NCBI GenBank assembly: GCA_903909435.1
Contig: CAIVVT010000280.1
Location: 1-35,491 of the forward strand
DNA from: an uncultured Acidobacteriia bacterium
Lineage (GTDB): Bacteria; Acidobacteriota; Terriglobia; Bryobacterales; Bryobacteraceae
DNA: 35,491 nucleotides
Direction: 5' to 3'
Shown here: piece by piece, positions 1 through 8,810 of the stretch
Numbering within the stretch: the stretch's first letter is position 1
Layout of the letters: each line of letters opens with the position of its first letter
Notes under the pieces: model-generated
The model's input: only the letters and a program-made list of their open reading frames with translations
The model's database searches: none
Told to the model about the DNA's origin: nothing
Translations under genes and position numbers: made by a program

Positions 1-26
1 CGATCCGCCATCTTCACGCTCGCCAT
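1..26 (-). CDS. possible 5' end of an unidentified gene (partial)
   Basis: An ATG at position 26 on the minus strand opens a frame that stays open for eight codons to the window edge. A GAGAGG sequence lies 6 nt upstream, a good Shine-Dalgarno position. It would be the third gene of the ileS-lspA transcript, about 60 bp after the lspA stop. Too little is visible to name a product. A second in-frame ATG lies five codons in. The call rests only on spacing and the ribosome-binding site. Confidence 0.3.
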
Positions 27-86
27 CCTGAGCCTCTCAGGTCTTTTGACGCGGCTCCGGGTCCGCCTGCAGTTGTAGCCTGTGGC

Positions 87-602
87 CTATGATCGGGGCT
101 TCGATTCGCTCCGCGGTTGCACCAACCAGAGATTCAGCATCAATATGATGGCGCCGCAGGTGATGGCCGAATCCGCCAGGTTGAACACCGGGAAGTGCGC
201 CGGACCCCAATAGAAGTCGAGGAAGTCGGTCACACTGCCGAAGATCAAGCGGTCGTAAAAATTGCCGGCAGCGCCACCCAGGATCAACCCCAACGCCAGG
301 CGGAAACTCCAGTGGCCCTGATCGGAGCCGGCCTTCCCGGTCCGGATCGACTGCCACAGCAGGTACGCGACAACCCCCATGACGGCGACCGTAAACGCCA
401 CCAGCAGCGGGCTGGTGCGGCCCGCCGCGGAGTTGTCAAATAGACTGAACGCCATCCCGGTGTTGCGCGCCGAGACGATCTCAAATAGACCCGGAATCAC
501 CTTGACCGTGTCCCAGGTCGAGAAGGTCGTTTCGATGATGTGCTTCGTAGTCCGGTCCAGCAGGACGATCAGCGCCGACACAGCGTAGGGCCAATAGCGC
601 AA
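87..602 (-). CDS. lspA: lipoprotein signal peptidase (signal peptidase II)
   Basis: Inner-membrane aspartyl protease that cleaves the signal peptide of diacylglyceryl-modified prolipoproteins. The 171-residue length and about four hydrophobic segments fit the family. The conserved blocks are visible: NTGMAF near residues 47-52, GGAAGNFYDR at 109-118, VTDFLDF at 124-130 and FNLAD at 140-144. By family knowledge D126 and D144 are the catalytic aspartates. The start codon is TTG; an AAGGAG 11 nt upstream lies inside the last codons of ileS. Only 6 bp separate the two genes, so they are almost certainly co-transcribed and perhaps translationally coupled. ileS-lspA is a widespread pairing. The DRTTK near the N-terminus is a variant of the usual DQxTK. 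Confidence 0.95.
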   Translation of the reverse strand: MRYWPYAVSALIVLLDRTTKHIIETTFSTWDTVKVIPGLFEIVSARNTGMAFSLFDNSAAGRTSPLLVAFTVAVMGVVAYLLWQSIRTGKAGSDQGHWSFRLALGLILGGAAGNFYDRLIFGSVTDFLDFYWGPAHFPVFNLADSAITCGAIILMLNLWLVQPRSESKPRS

Positions 603-608
603 CTGGAA

Positions 609-3443
609 TCAGGCTCCTTGCCGGCTGGCCATAATCTCGCGTACGGCTTCCGCGCACGGGGAGCAAACACCGGGCAGTTCCGCATCCGAGCCGACGTCGT
701 GCGTGTACTTCCAGCAGCGCTCGCACTTGACACCCGTGGCTCGTAACACGGTGACCCGCAACGGGCCATCGGCCGGCTTTAGCTCGACTTCGGATGTGAT
801 GAACAGCGCGGGCAACCCAGACTCGTAGCGCTGCAGCAAGGCAAGCTGTTCGCCCGACGACTCCAGCAGCACCTTTGCTTCAAGCGGCGCACCGATCTGC
901 TTCAGGTTTCGCGCTTCTTCCAAGCTCTTCAGCACCTCGTTGCGGATCAGCAGCAACTGATCCCAGGTCTGCGAGAGCTCGGAACCATCGCCACTCAGGC
1001 CCGCCGTCAGTTCCGCGGGCTGCGGGAACTCGGCGATGTGAATGCTCTCGGGCGAACCGGCCGGCCGGCGCGTCTCCGCCCAGACTTCTTCGGTCGTGAA
1101 CGCCAGTACTGGCGCGGCCAGCCGCACGAACGCGCAATGAATGCGGTGCAGAGCGGTTTGTGCGCTCCGCCGCGCCCTTGAGTTCGGCGCTGAGGTGTAC
1201 AGCCGGTCTTTCAAAACGTCAAAGTACACCGAGCTGAGCTCCGTGGCGAAGCTGTACAGCGCCTGATAGGCCCTGTGGAAGAAGTACTCGTTGTAATGCG
1301 CCAGGCAGCGTTCCACCAGGTCGGCGGCGCGATACAGCATCCAACGGTCGATCTCCAGCAGTTCGCTGGCGGGCAGCGCATCGGCGACGGGGTCGAAGTC
1401 GTGCAGATTGCCCAACGCGTAGCGAAACGTGTTTCTGAACTTGCGATAGGCGTCGGTCAACCGATCGAGAATCACCTGCGAGAGCCGCACGTCTTCGGTG
1501 TATTCCACCGACGCCACCCACAGCCGCAGAACGTCCGCGCCGAACTTCTTGATCAGATCCTCCGGCGCGATCACGTTGCCGACCGACTTGGACATAGCCC
1601 GGCCCTCGCCGTCCAGCGCCCAGCCGTTGGTAGCGCACTCTTTGTAAGGCGCGCTGCCGCGCAGGCCGACTCCGACCAGCAGTGACGAGTGGAACCAGCC
1701 GCGATACTGGTCGCCTCCCTCCAGGTACATATCCGCGGGCCAGGGCAGCCCGTTCGCTTCCGTGAGCACGGACAAGTGGCTCGAACCGGAGTCGAACCAG
1801 ACGTCCAGAATGTCGTTTTCCTTGCGAAATTCGCGCCCGCCGCATTTCGGGCAGGCGACGTCCGGACCCAGCAGTTCCGCGGACGTTTTCGTATACCAGA
1901 CGTCGGCGGTATGCTCTGCGAACTGGCGTACGATCGGGTCGAGGTACTTGCGGTCGGTCAACGTTTCGCCGCACTGCTCACAGTAGAAAACCGTGATCGG
2001 GACGCCCCACACGCGTTGCCGCGAGATGCACCAGTCCGGGCGCGAGGCGAACATGTTTGAGATGCGTTCCTGACCCCACTCGGGGTGCCATGCGACGTGC
2101 TTGACGGCTTCCAGCGCCTTGGCCCGCAGGTCATTCAGCTCCATGCCGATGAACCACTGCTCGGTGGCCCGGAAGATGGTCGGGTGGTGGCAGCGCCAGC
2201 AATGCGGATAGCTGTGCTCGATCTTCTTTTCGCCCAGCAGCGCGGCGTTCTCGGCGAGAATCCGCGTGACGATTGGGTTGCCTTCCCACACCGTCTTGCC
2301 GATCAATTCCTCGGGCAGCGTGCCCGCCGCGCCCTCGGCGTGGAAGAACCGGCCGCGCGCATCGATCGGGCAGAAGATCGGGAGACCGTACTGCATGCCC
2401 GCGACGTAGTCTTCCTGGCCGTGGCCCGGGGCGGTGTGGACCGCGCCGGTGCCCTGCTCCAGGGTCACGTAGTCTTCCACGATGGCGAGCGAATCGCGCT
2501 CCAGGAAGGGATGGCGGAACACGGAGCGGTCAAGCACCGCGCCTTCGAAGCGGGCGACCTCGACCACCGACTTGCCGGTCCAGCCGCAGTTGGCGACGGT
2601 CGCGTCTAGCAGACCTGCGGCCACGATGTATACGTCGCCTTCGACATCCACCGCGACGTACTCGAATTTGGGGTGGAACGCGATTCCGACGTTGGCCGGT
2701 ATCGTCCAGGGCGTTGTGGTCCAGATCAAGCCGCACACAGCGCGACCCGCCAGCGCCGGGTGGATTCTCGCCGGGTCGCTGGTCAATTTGAAGCGCACCC
2801 AGATCGACGGGCTGGTATGGTTCTCATACTCGACTTCCGCCTCGGCCAGCGCCGTGCGGCAATGGATGCACCAGTTGACGGGCTTCAGCCCTTTGTAGAC
2901 CGAGCCCTGGCTCAAGAAATCGACGAACGCGCCCGCCGTGACGGCCTCATACTCGGCGCTCATCGTCAGGTACGGCTTCTCCCACCGGCCTAAGACGCCC
3001 AGCCGTTGGAAGGACTTACTTTGCAGATCTACGTATTTCTGGGCGTACTTGCGGCACTCGGCGCGGATCTCGGCCACGCTCATAGAGGACTTTTTCGAGC
3101 CCAGTTGGCTGTCGACTTTGATCTCGATCGGCAGGCCATGGCAATCCCAGCCGGGGACGTAGGGCGAGTCGAAGCCCGCCATGGTCTTCGACTTGATGAT
3201 GAAATCTTTCAGGATCTTGTTGAACGCGTGACCCAAGTGGATGTTGCCGTTTGCATACGGCGGGCCGTCATGCAGCACGTACATCGGACGCCCCGCGCGG
3301 CTGGCCCGAATCTGGGCATACAGGCCCGTTTCAACCCACTTTTCGAGCCATTTCGGCTCGGTTGTGGGCAGGTTTGCCTTCATCGGGAATGCGGTCGAAG
3401 GCAAATTGACCGTCTTTTTCAAATCTAAACTGCTGAAATCCAT
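609..3443 (-). CDS. ileS: isoleucyl-tRNA synthetase
   Basis: Cytoplasmic class I aminoacyl-tRNA synthetase charging tRNA-Ile. The 944 residues match the bacterial type. The HIGH-type motif is in PPYANGNIHLGHA (about residues 61-73), the KMSKS-type loop reads AMSKS near 616-620, and TTTPWTIPAN marks the CP1 editing domain that removes Val-tRNA-Ile. The C-terminal CERCWKY...CSPC is the zinc-binding tail typical of bacterial IleS; another CxxC pair occurs mid-protein. I chose the ATG at 3443: it gives a conventional start and has a CAGGG just upstream, whereas the longer frame from 3485 adds 14 unrelated residues and would run into the start of the divergent gene at 3488. It lies 6 bp ahead of lspA. 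Confidence 0.96.
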   Translation of the reverse strand: MDFSSLDLKKTVNLPSTAFPMKANLPTTEPKWLEKWVETGLYAQIRASRAGRPMYVLHDGPPYANGNIHLGHAFNKILKDFIIKSKTMAGFDSPYVPGWDCHGLPIEIKVDSQLGSKKSSMSVAEIRAECRKYAQKYVDLQSKSFQRLGVLGRWEKPYLTMSAEYEAVTAGAFVDFLSQGSVYKGLKPVNWCIHCRTALAEAEVEYENHTSPSIWVRFKLTSDPARIHPALAGRAVCGLIWTTTPWTIPANVGIAFHPKFEYVAVDVEGDVYIVAAGLLDATVANCGWTGKSVVEVARFEGAVLDRSVFRHPFLERDSLAIVEDYVTLEQGTGAVHTAPGHGQEDYVAGMQYGLPIFCPIDARGRFFHAEGAAGTLPEELIGKTVWEGNPIVTRILAENAALLGEKKIEHSYPHCWRCHHPTIFRATEQWFIGMELNDLRAKALEAVKHVAWHPEWGQERISNMFASRPDWCISRQRVWGVPITVFYCEQCGETLTDRKYLDPIVRQFAEHTADVWYTKTSAELLGPDVACPKCGGREFRKENDILDVWFDSGSSHLSVLTEANGLPWPADMYLEGGDQYRGWFHSSLLVGVGLRGSAPYKECATNGWALDGEGRAMSKSVGNVIAPEDLIKKFGADVLRLWVASVEYTEDVRLSQVILDRLTDAYRKFRNTFRYALGNLHDFDPVADALPASELLEIDRWMLYRAADLVERCLAHYNEYFFHRAYQALYSFATELSSVYFDVLKDRLYTSAPNSRARRSAQTALHRIHCAFVRLAAPVLAFTTEEVWAETRRPAGSPESIHIAEFPQPAELTAGLSGDGSELSQTWDQLLLIRNEVLKSLEEARNLKQIGAPLEAKVLLESSGEQLALLQRYESGLPALFITSEVELKPADGPLRVTVLRATGVKCERCWKYTHDVGSDAELPGVCSPCAEAVREIMASRQGA

Positions 3444-3487
3444 TGCGCCCTGATCTATCCATCGTACAAAATCGGGCGAAACCACCG

Positions 3488-4480
3488 ATGCGAAACTGTC
3501 GTCCCATCAACGGAATGAAGTGTTTCGGCATGGCGGTAGTGTGTCTGGTTCCGCTTTTCGCGGAGCCCCTGTTGCTGGTGCACGACGGCGCCGGCAAACT
3601 GCTGCGGCAGGCCCCGGTGGTCGTGCGGCCGGAGGGCAAGTCGTGGGCGTCGCGCGAGGCGCTTTACGGTGCGGCGTCGGCGGTTCTGTTGGACGACCAG
3701 GGTGTGATGCACCCGGTGCTCTCCGTCACGGCCGACGACCGCGACTCGGGTGTGGTCGAGCTATTCATCGGCCGCCAGGCCCCGGTTGGCCCGAGTAACG
3801 CATCCCAGCCAGCCACGGGCGTGACCAGCGGCGGCCATTCCGCAGCGGTCGGAGAGTACCGTGATTCCGGCGGTTTTGGCATGGTGGCACGGCTCAGTTG
3901 CTCCGGTGTTGGCGAGGTCAGCGGGCCGCTGTACAACGAGCATGGCTTCCTGGCCGGATGGCATTCCGTGCGGTCGGTGAATGGCCAGCCGATCACTTTC
4001 GCGATTCCGCTGGAGCGGCTGTCAGCGGGGCTGACCCCGACTCCGCCCGTCCCACTCGCCGCCTGGGACCAGAGCCGCAAGCCCGCGGCTGACGAGATCT
4101 ATTCAAAAGCGCTCGCTTACATGTGGGCAGCCGACTACGAAGGTGCGGCTTTTTACTGGCGCAAAGCGCGCGAGGCCGAACCGGCGAACGCCCGCAGTTG
4201 GTACCACCTCGCATTCGCCGAAGGCAAGACCGGGCACTCACGAGAGAAGACGCGCTGCTTCCGCAAGGCCATCGAACTGCACCCCGGGTTTGCCGCCGCC
4301 CACTACGATCTCGGCATCGGACTGGCACTCTCGGGCGATCGCGAGGGAGCGATGAACGAAGTCAAAGCGCTCAAGCCCATCGACGAGGGCCTGTCCCGGC
4401 GACTGGAGGGCTTTCTCGGCGTCATGCACACCGATGAGCTGCCCGTAAAGAAAGTCCCCGTCCGCCGCACTGCCGTCTGA
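3488..4480 (+). CDS. secreted TPR protein with degenerate trypsin-like (HtrA-type) domain
   Basis: About 330 residues. The N-terminus (basic start, then a hydrophobic stretch near residues 12-32) looks like a signal peptide. Residues about 40-180 resemble the C-terminal barrel of HtrA/S1C proteases: SGPLYNEHGFLAGW followed by NGQPITFAIPLERL matches the usual GNSGGPL...GxxxFAIPxxxL layout. The residue at the catalytic Ser position is Val144 (VSGPL instead of SGGPL), so proteolysis is unlikely. Residues about 204-300 hold two to three TPR motifs (for example AFYWRKAREAEPANARSWYHLAFAEG). A role as an exported scaffold or peptide-binding protein is inference. It is divergent from ileS, with only 44 bp between starts. 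The ATG at 3515 is an alternative start; neither has a strong ribosome-binding site. Confidence 0.75.
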   Translation: MRNCRPINGMKCFGMAVVCLVPLFAEPLLLVHDGAGKLLRQAPVVVRPEGKSWASREALYGAASAVLLDDQGVMHPVLSVTADDRDSGVVELFIGRQAPVGPSNASQPATGVTSGGHSAAVGEYRDSGGFGMVARLSCSGVGEVSGPLYNEHGFLAGWHSVRSVNGQPITFAIPLERLSAGLTPTPPVPLAAWDQSRKPAADEIYSKALAYMWAADYEGAAFYWRKAREAEPANARSWYHLAFAEGKTGHSREKTRCFRKAIELHPGFAAAHYDLGIGLALSGDREGAMNEVKALKPIDEGLSRRLEGFLGVMHTDELPVKKVPVRRTAV

Positions 4481-4529
4481 TCGCCCGGCGCCTGCGGGTG
4501 GGACGGTGCTCGATTCGAACTCATAACTT

Positions 4530-4562
4530 CCGCCACTCCCTCAGTCGGTGAGGGAGTGGCGG
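4530..4562. terminator. hairpin between convergent genes
   Basis: A perfect 14-bp stem (4530-4543 with 4549-4562) and a 5-nt loop GTCGG lie 50 bp after the TPR gene and 10 bp after the convergent gene at 4572. The position and symmetry suggest a terminator usable from both sides, but there is no clear U-run on either strand, so it is not a textbook intrinsic terminator. Confidence 0.6.
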
Positions 4563-4571
4563 TATTCGGGC

Positions 4572-5471
4572 TTACGGCGCTGCGACGGCGGTCGTCGGTA
4601 TCGAAGACAGGCTCTGCCCGCGCACCTGTAGGACGAGTACATTGATTGCGCCCAGGCCGGTGAACTGCACCCGGGCAATGTGAGGCGCCGCGAGGGAAGC
4701 GAACGTGCTCGCTCCAAACAGCGCATCGGATGTCTTGGCCACCACCTGGCCCGCCGTCAGCGTTACTTTCTGGTCGCCCAGCACGTTGCCATTGACGTCG
4801 AACGCCTGCACGTCCACCGTTTGGCCGGACGACGAGCCGGACTGATCCTTAATTGCGAATGCCCCCAGACTGCCATCCACGGAGGTTTCTTCGAACGTGG
4901 CCGAGTAGGTTGCCTGCGCCTGATCCACCCAGGCGATGGGCAATGTGACCGTCGAATAGATGACCCCGGCTGAACTCGTGTAGCTGTAGTCCTCGGTGGC
5001 CGCTACCGATTGCAGTGACGCGGCATCTTTGGCGAGAACTTGGAGCACAATCTGCCCATTCGTCTGCGTAGCCGCGCCGGTGCTGGGCAGTTCGTAGCGC
5101 AGCGTCCCATGCTTCGGCAACAATTGCGAGTCGCTGCTCTGGACGCCTAGCGCCGTGCCGTTGCGCACCAGCGTTAACGCATTGGCGGTCACACCATCAG
5201 CGCCGAGCAGACCGATTTGGACCGCCATGTCGGAGCTGGTCGGGTTGCTCAGCGACAACGCGGTGGACCAGCCCCCGCCGGCAGCGAACCAGTGAAAGTA
5301 CCCGGCCCGCCCGCAACTGACGGAGCTCGCACCTTGAGTGACGATCAGGAAAGGCGGTGAGCCGCAGGTGGCGCCATTGGTGCTCCCTACTGGGATCAGA
5401 TAATCCTGGCCCATCACGGGCAGGCTGGCAGCCAGTGCCCCAAAAAACAACCAATTTGTGATCTTCTTCAT
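4572..5471 (-). CDS. secreted beta-rich protein of unknown function
   Basis: A 299-residue protein starting with MKKITNWLFFGALAASLPVM, a clear signal peptide probably cleaved near Gly21. The mature part is rich in Ser, Thr, Gly, Ala and Val and looks all-beta. Two cysteines (in the ATCGS and VSCGR segments) could form one disulfide. The segment FAAGGGWSTALSLSNPTSS resembles repeats I associate with acidobacterial secreted proteins; this is recollection and was not searched. No catalytic motif is visible. The start was moved from an upstream in-frame ATG to 5471, where AGAAGG lies about 10 nt upstream and the signal peptide begins. It follows the S8 protease gene by 128 bp on the same strand, so the two may be co-expressed. 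Confidence 0.75.
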   Translation of the reverse strand: MKKITNWLFFGALAASLPVMGQDYLIPVGSTNGATCGSPPFLIVTQGASSVSCGRAGYFHWFAAGGGWSTALSLSNPTSSDMAVQIGLLGADGVTANALTLVRNGTALGVQSSDSQLLPKHGTLRYELPSTGAATQTNGQIVLQVLAKDAASLQSVAATEDYSYTSSAGVIYSTVTLPIAWVDQAQATYSATFEETSVDGSLGAFAIKDQSGSSSGQTVDVQAFDVNGNVLGDQKVTLTAGQVVAKTSDALFGASTFASLAAPHIARVQFTGLGAINVLVLQVRGQSLSSIPTTAVAAP

Positions 5472-5599
5472 TCGAATCTGCCTTCTTTTAGTCCATGCCG
5501 CCCGCTTCCAGGGGCATCCAAACATCGTTGAAACCGGCCGACACAAAGCAACCGCGGAAGTTTTCGCAAGCCGCCGTGCAAAAGCTGAAAGCCAGGCAA

Positions 5600-8212
5600 T
5601 CAGTAAACAATCGCGCTGAAGTCGCGGGTTACGCTCCCGGAAGTAATGCGGAATGCCGAGGTGTCCCCGCTTTGTGCGCTCCCCGAAGTATAGACGTCGA
5701 TCAGCCAGACGTTCGGGAACGCCACTGTTGTGCAGGGATTGGAACAGGTGAGTTGCGACGTGGCTTGGTAGGCCGTGGAAGCCACTGCCGAGCCGCTCAC
5801 GTAGGACACGCTGATGTTACCCGGAGGAGGCAGCATGACACCTGTGTTGTCCACAAACCGCACCGCGATGGTGCCTTCATTCCGCCTTGTGCTGGAGTTG
5901 TAATACAGGTAAAGCGGGCTGCTGTCGAGAGCAATTGTATTGGGGGCGGATGTCACCGCAAACCACCAGGGAATCCGTGCTTCCGGAGCGCTCGCTCCGC
6001 TGGCTGTCACGTTGATGAAGCCCTGATAGGTGCCGGGCGTCGCCCGGACGGGAGGCGCTTGCACGCTAACGGTTGCTGCGGCGCCCGCGGCCAGCGTCAC
6101 CGAACGGGTCCGCAGCACGGGTGCCTGGCTGCTCAATGCAAGGTAATTTCCCAGCACCAGGTTCGGGAAGGGCATATAAACCGTGGCGCCGTTGCCCAGG
6201 GTCACGGGCGAGCCGGAGAACACCACGGGCGACAACCCTTCGAAGCTCAGATTGTATGTCTTCGTGGTTGTGCCGACGTTCTTCAAGGTCAGTTGCTGAC
6301 TGTTCGCGATGCTGGAGCCCGTTGCTCCGAAGCTCAGCGAAACGGGGTTGGCGGTGACCGTGGACTTGACGGCTTGCAGGACGTCCAGCGAACCGGCGCC
6401 GGCCGACATCAGCGGCCAGATATTGCCGTTGCCGTCCTCCATTCGCGACGCGCCGTTGACGATCAGCGAGCGGTAATCGTCACCCGTGAGGCCCGGGCGC
6501 GCCGACTTGACCAGGGCGGCGGCTCCCGCCGTGAGCGGCGCCGAGAAACTGGTTCCGTTCATCAACTGGAAGCCGAATGGGTCGCATTGGTTGTTGCCGC
6601 TGGTCGAATCCAGGGTCGTATCGGTGCACCAGGCGGTAATCACAGATCGGCCGGCGGCAACCAGATCGGGCTTGATGGTGAGGTCGGCGACCGGGCCTCG
6701 GCTGCTGAAGCTGGCAATCTGGTGCGGGTCGCCAGGGCCCAACCCCAACGACAAAGTGACGGTATAAGAACCGCCTGCGGAGGCGATGCTCGAAATCAGG
6801 CTCTGCCCATCGGTGTAACCGACAAATAGGGCGGGTACGTTCGCGACGGTTGCGGGCGAGGTCGTGGAATAGAGGTCCATGTTGACCAGTGAGTCTTTGT
6901 TGGACCCATCGGTGGGCGCCGCCTGATTGTAGACGATCACGCCGAGCGCACCAGAGGCCTGGGCGTTTTGCACCTTGTCGGTGAAGTAACAGTTGCCTCT
7001 CTGAATCAGCACGATCTTGCCCGTGGCTAGGCCCGCCTTAGGCCAGGAACTTCCCGTGCAACCCTGCCCCGTGGAGTCCCACTGAGTGATGTTGACCAAT
7101 TGGCCGGTGAGTGGCTGGCTGACGCCGGTGTTGTTGTCGGCCGCCGCGGCCTGCATGTCCGTCCCGTCGGATGCGGTGACCGTGGGGCTGGTATCGACAG
7201 TACTGTTTATTTGCGCGCCTGCCGCGATCACTCCGGCATCGACGGCCGGAGAAGACATGGTGTAGACCTCAGAGCCGTCATTGCCCGCCGAGGCTACCAA
7301 TACCACGTTACTCGCGCGCAGCGTGGCGAACACTTCCAGGTAGAGCTGATTCTGCGGATCGAGCGAACCGCCATAGTCTGGCGCGCCGAAGCTCATACTG
7401 ATCACGTCCATGCCATCGGACGCGCAGTCGTCCAGCGCCGTCAGGATGTCGGAGTCAGAATAGGAGCCGATGTGCGAGGAATCCACGTCATAGACCCCAA
7501 TCCAGGCCGCGGGAGCAACCCCGCTGAGCGTCGCTCCGGCGGGACCGTTACTGGAGGAAAGCGGTACGCCGGCCGCAACCGATGCCACCGCCGTGCCGTG
7601 GCCATCCACGTCCTGCACCGTCCAGCCGCCGTAGCTCCGCGCCACGATGACCTTGCCGTTGGTGAAGGCCTGGTTGCCGGCGACGTTCGTGCTCCACTTG
7701 GGGAACCCGCTGGGCGCAGTCATGTTGGGCGCCTTAAACGACGGGTGCGTAATGTCGATGCCCGTATCGACCATCCCGATCTTGACCCCCTGGCCGGCCG
7801 TGTTCCAGGCTGCCGGATCGCTCGCGTTGTAGGTTGCGCCGGGGATGGCGCTCCAAGCCGAGTCGATCTGATGCAGCGGGATCGAGGCGTCGAAATGCTG
7901 CTGAAAGCGGCGCTCGGCAAAGGCCCGCTTCACACCGGACATGCCACGCAGCGCGTCCGCTCCGCCCGTAGGGCCTTCGACGATGACGACGTTGGCAACC
8001 GTAGTCAGGCGGCGCACCACCGTGTACCCGGCGGCGGTCGCCCGCGCCTCAAAATCCGAGTGCTCCCGTTCGATCCGGCTCAGCGCGGACTTATCTCCGG
8101 GCGAAGCGAGAACGGGAGGATGTGTCAGTTGGACGATGTAGCGCACAGTCTGCTGTGCCCCCGCGCTCAGCGCACAGCCAAGCAGCAGGAGGACGGTGGT
8201 GATGACTCGCAT
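5600..8212 (-). CDS. secreted subtilisin-family (S8) serine protease with PA domain
   Basis: An 870-residue exported protease. In order: signal peptide (1-20), inhibitor-I9-like propeptide (about 22-108), S8 catalytic domain, a PA-domain insertion (about 385-470, around GKIVLIQRGNCYF and GALGVIVYNQ), then about 270 residues of beta-sandwich repeats. The catalytic triad is D149 (GMVDTGID), H205 (DGHGTAVAS) and S555 (NGTSFSAP), with oxyanion Asn311 (SAGNDG). All key residues are present, so it should be active. The architecture matches large cell-wall-type or lactocepin-like subtilases, often used for extracellular protein degradation. GAGGAA lies about 12 nt before the ATG. The downstream gene at 4572 is also exported and may be a partner or unrelated. 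Confidence 0.92.
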   Translation of the reverse strand: MRVITTVLLLLGCALSAGAQQTVRYIVQLTHPPVLASPGDKSALSRIEREHSDFEARATAAGYTVVRRLTTVANVVIVEGPTGGADALRGMSGVKRAFAERRFQQHFDASIPLHQIDSAWSAIPGATYNASDPAAWNTAGQGVKIGMVDTGIDITHPSFKAPNMTAPSGFPKWSTNVAGNQAFTNGKVIVARSYGGWTVQDVDGHGTAVASVAAGVPLSSSNGPAGATLSGVAPAAWIGVYDVDSSHIGSYSDSDILTALDDCASDGMDVISMSFGAPDYGGSLDPQNQLYLEVFATLRASNVVLVASAGNDGSEVYTMSSPAVDAGVIAAGAQINSTVDTSPTVTASDGTDMQAAAADNNTGVSQPLTGQLVNITQWDSTGQGCTGSSWPKAGLATGKIVLIQRGNCYFTDKVQNAQASGALGVIVYNQAAPTDGSNKDSLVNMDLYSTTSPATVANVPALFVGYTDGQSLISSIASAGGSYTVTLSLGLGPGDPHQIASFSSRGPVADLTIKPDLVAAGRSVITAWCTDTTLDSTSGNNQCDPFGFQLMNGTSFSAPLTAGAAALVKSARPGLTGDDYRSLIVNGASRMEDGNGNIWPLMSAGAGSLDVLQAVKSTVTANPVSLSFGATGSSIANSQQLTLKNVGTTTKTYNLSFEGLSPVVFSGSPVTLGNGATVYMPFPNLVLGNYLALSSQAPVLRTRSVTLAAGAAATVSVQAPPVRATPGTYQGFINVTASGASAPEARIPWWFAVTSAPNTIALDSSPLYLYYNSSTRRNEGTIAVRFVDNTGVMLPPPGNISVSYVSGSAVASTAYQATSQLTCSNPCTTVAFPNVWLIDVYTSGSAQSGDTSAFRITSGSVTRDFSAIVY

Positions 8213-8570
8213 AGTTCGAATTGATTTCCTCGCTCATGCGCGCATGCCGGTCTCACGGCATTGCGCGGCCGGTGCGCCGCCCCAACCGGCGCGCACCCTC
8301 CGATTTTTGAAGTGACGCCCGCCCGATGCAGGTCAAGCTTCACCTCAACTGATTCAATAGGCTATCTCAAAGGACGGTGTATTCTCGATTTTTTCGACAG
8401 CCGGGAGTGGATCTTCTCCCGCCGCCACGATCTCACCGACGTGCCAGGGTTCCAGGGGGTTCCCACGACTAAAATCACACATGCACGCTGCAATTGCTCG
8501 TTTTACCATCCGCGATGGAACGGATTCGGATGCTATCCGGATCGGCGAATGCGCAAGTGCGCAAAAACAC

Positions 8571-8593
8571 AAACCGTAAGGAAGTTACGGTTT
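8571..8593. repeat. AAACCGTAA palindrome, copy 1
   Basis: Inverted repeat AAACCGTAA (8571-8579), spacer GGAAG, TTACGGTTT (8585-8593). Its arms match those of copy 2 at 8624-8645. It could be a protein-binding site, an RNA hairpin or a dispersed palindromic repeat. The T-run after the right arm is only four bases. Confidence 0.7.
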
Positions 8594-8623
8594 TATACCT
8601 GGAATCAATGACTTACAGACGAT

Positions 8624-8645
8624 AAACCGTAAGTTCTTACGGTTT
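8624..8645. repeat. AAACCGTAAG palindrome, copy 2
   Basis: Inverted repeat AAACCGTAAG (8624-8633), spacer TT, CTTACGGTTT (8636-8645), followed by TG. Its centre lies about 52 bp from the centre of copy 1, close to five helical turns, which would place the two sites on the same face of the DNA. Confidence 0.7.
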
Positions 8646-8725
8646 TGCCTGCGTCCTGGCGGCTGTTTAGCAAGTTCCGCAAGACGGTGGCGACTTTCGC
8701 GCCGCGCTGAAGTCGCGGGAGTCCA

Positions 8726-8739
8726 GCCTCTTCAGAGGC
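8726..8739. repeat. 14-nt palindrome GCCTCT-TC-AGAGGC
   Basis: A perfect 6-bp inverted repeat with a 2-nt centre, ending 3 bp before the putative -35 element at 8743. The position would suit an operator for the methyltransferase/YraN transcript, but the same shape occurs in dispersed repeats. Confidence 0.45.
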
Positions 8740-8742
8740 GAA

Positions 8743-8771
8743 TTGATTGCCTGTGCAGCGGGGTGTATCTG
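8743..8771 (+). promoter_or_regulatory. putative sigma-70 promoter of the methyltransferase/yraN transcript
   Basis: TTGATT (8743-8748), a 17-bp spacer, then TATCTG (8766-8771). The predicted start is near 8778, about 33 nt before the chosen ATG. The -35 box is good and the -10 box is weak. A TACACT at 8781-8786 is an alternative -10 element. Confidence 0.35.
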
Positions 8772-8810
8772 CTCCACCGCTACACTGGTCTGGTGGCAAC
8801 TCCACCGATC

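Larger units (their letters stand above)
8213..8810. other. repeat-rich intergenic region
   Basis: About 600 bp between the divergent protease and methyltransferase genes. No convincing gene: the small open frames lack a ribosome-binding site or recognisable protein. It holds several palindromes: a GC-rich imperfect hairpin near 8261-8295, a small TGCGC-AAGT-GCGCA hairpin near 8550-8563, two copies of the AAACCGTAA palindrome (listed separately), and a 14-nt palindrome at 8726-8739 just before a putative promoter. Confidence 0.6.

Noticed and set aside
7100..8224. 374-codon plus-strand open frame
   Set aside because: It is antisense to the S8 protease, whose motifs are unmistakable; high GC content creates long shadow frames.
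8261..8611. 116-codon open frame in the 8.2-8.8 kb gap
   Set aside because: It lacks a ribosome-binding site and known motifs, and runs through palindromic repeats.
8571..8645. possible CRISPR-like repeats
   Set aside because: Only two copies, each itself palindromic and about 22 bp long, with no further repeats and no cas genes.
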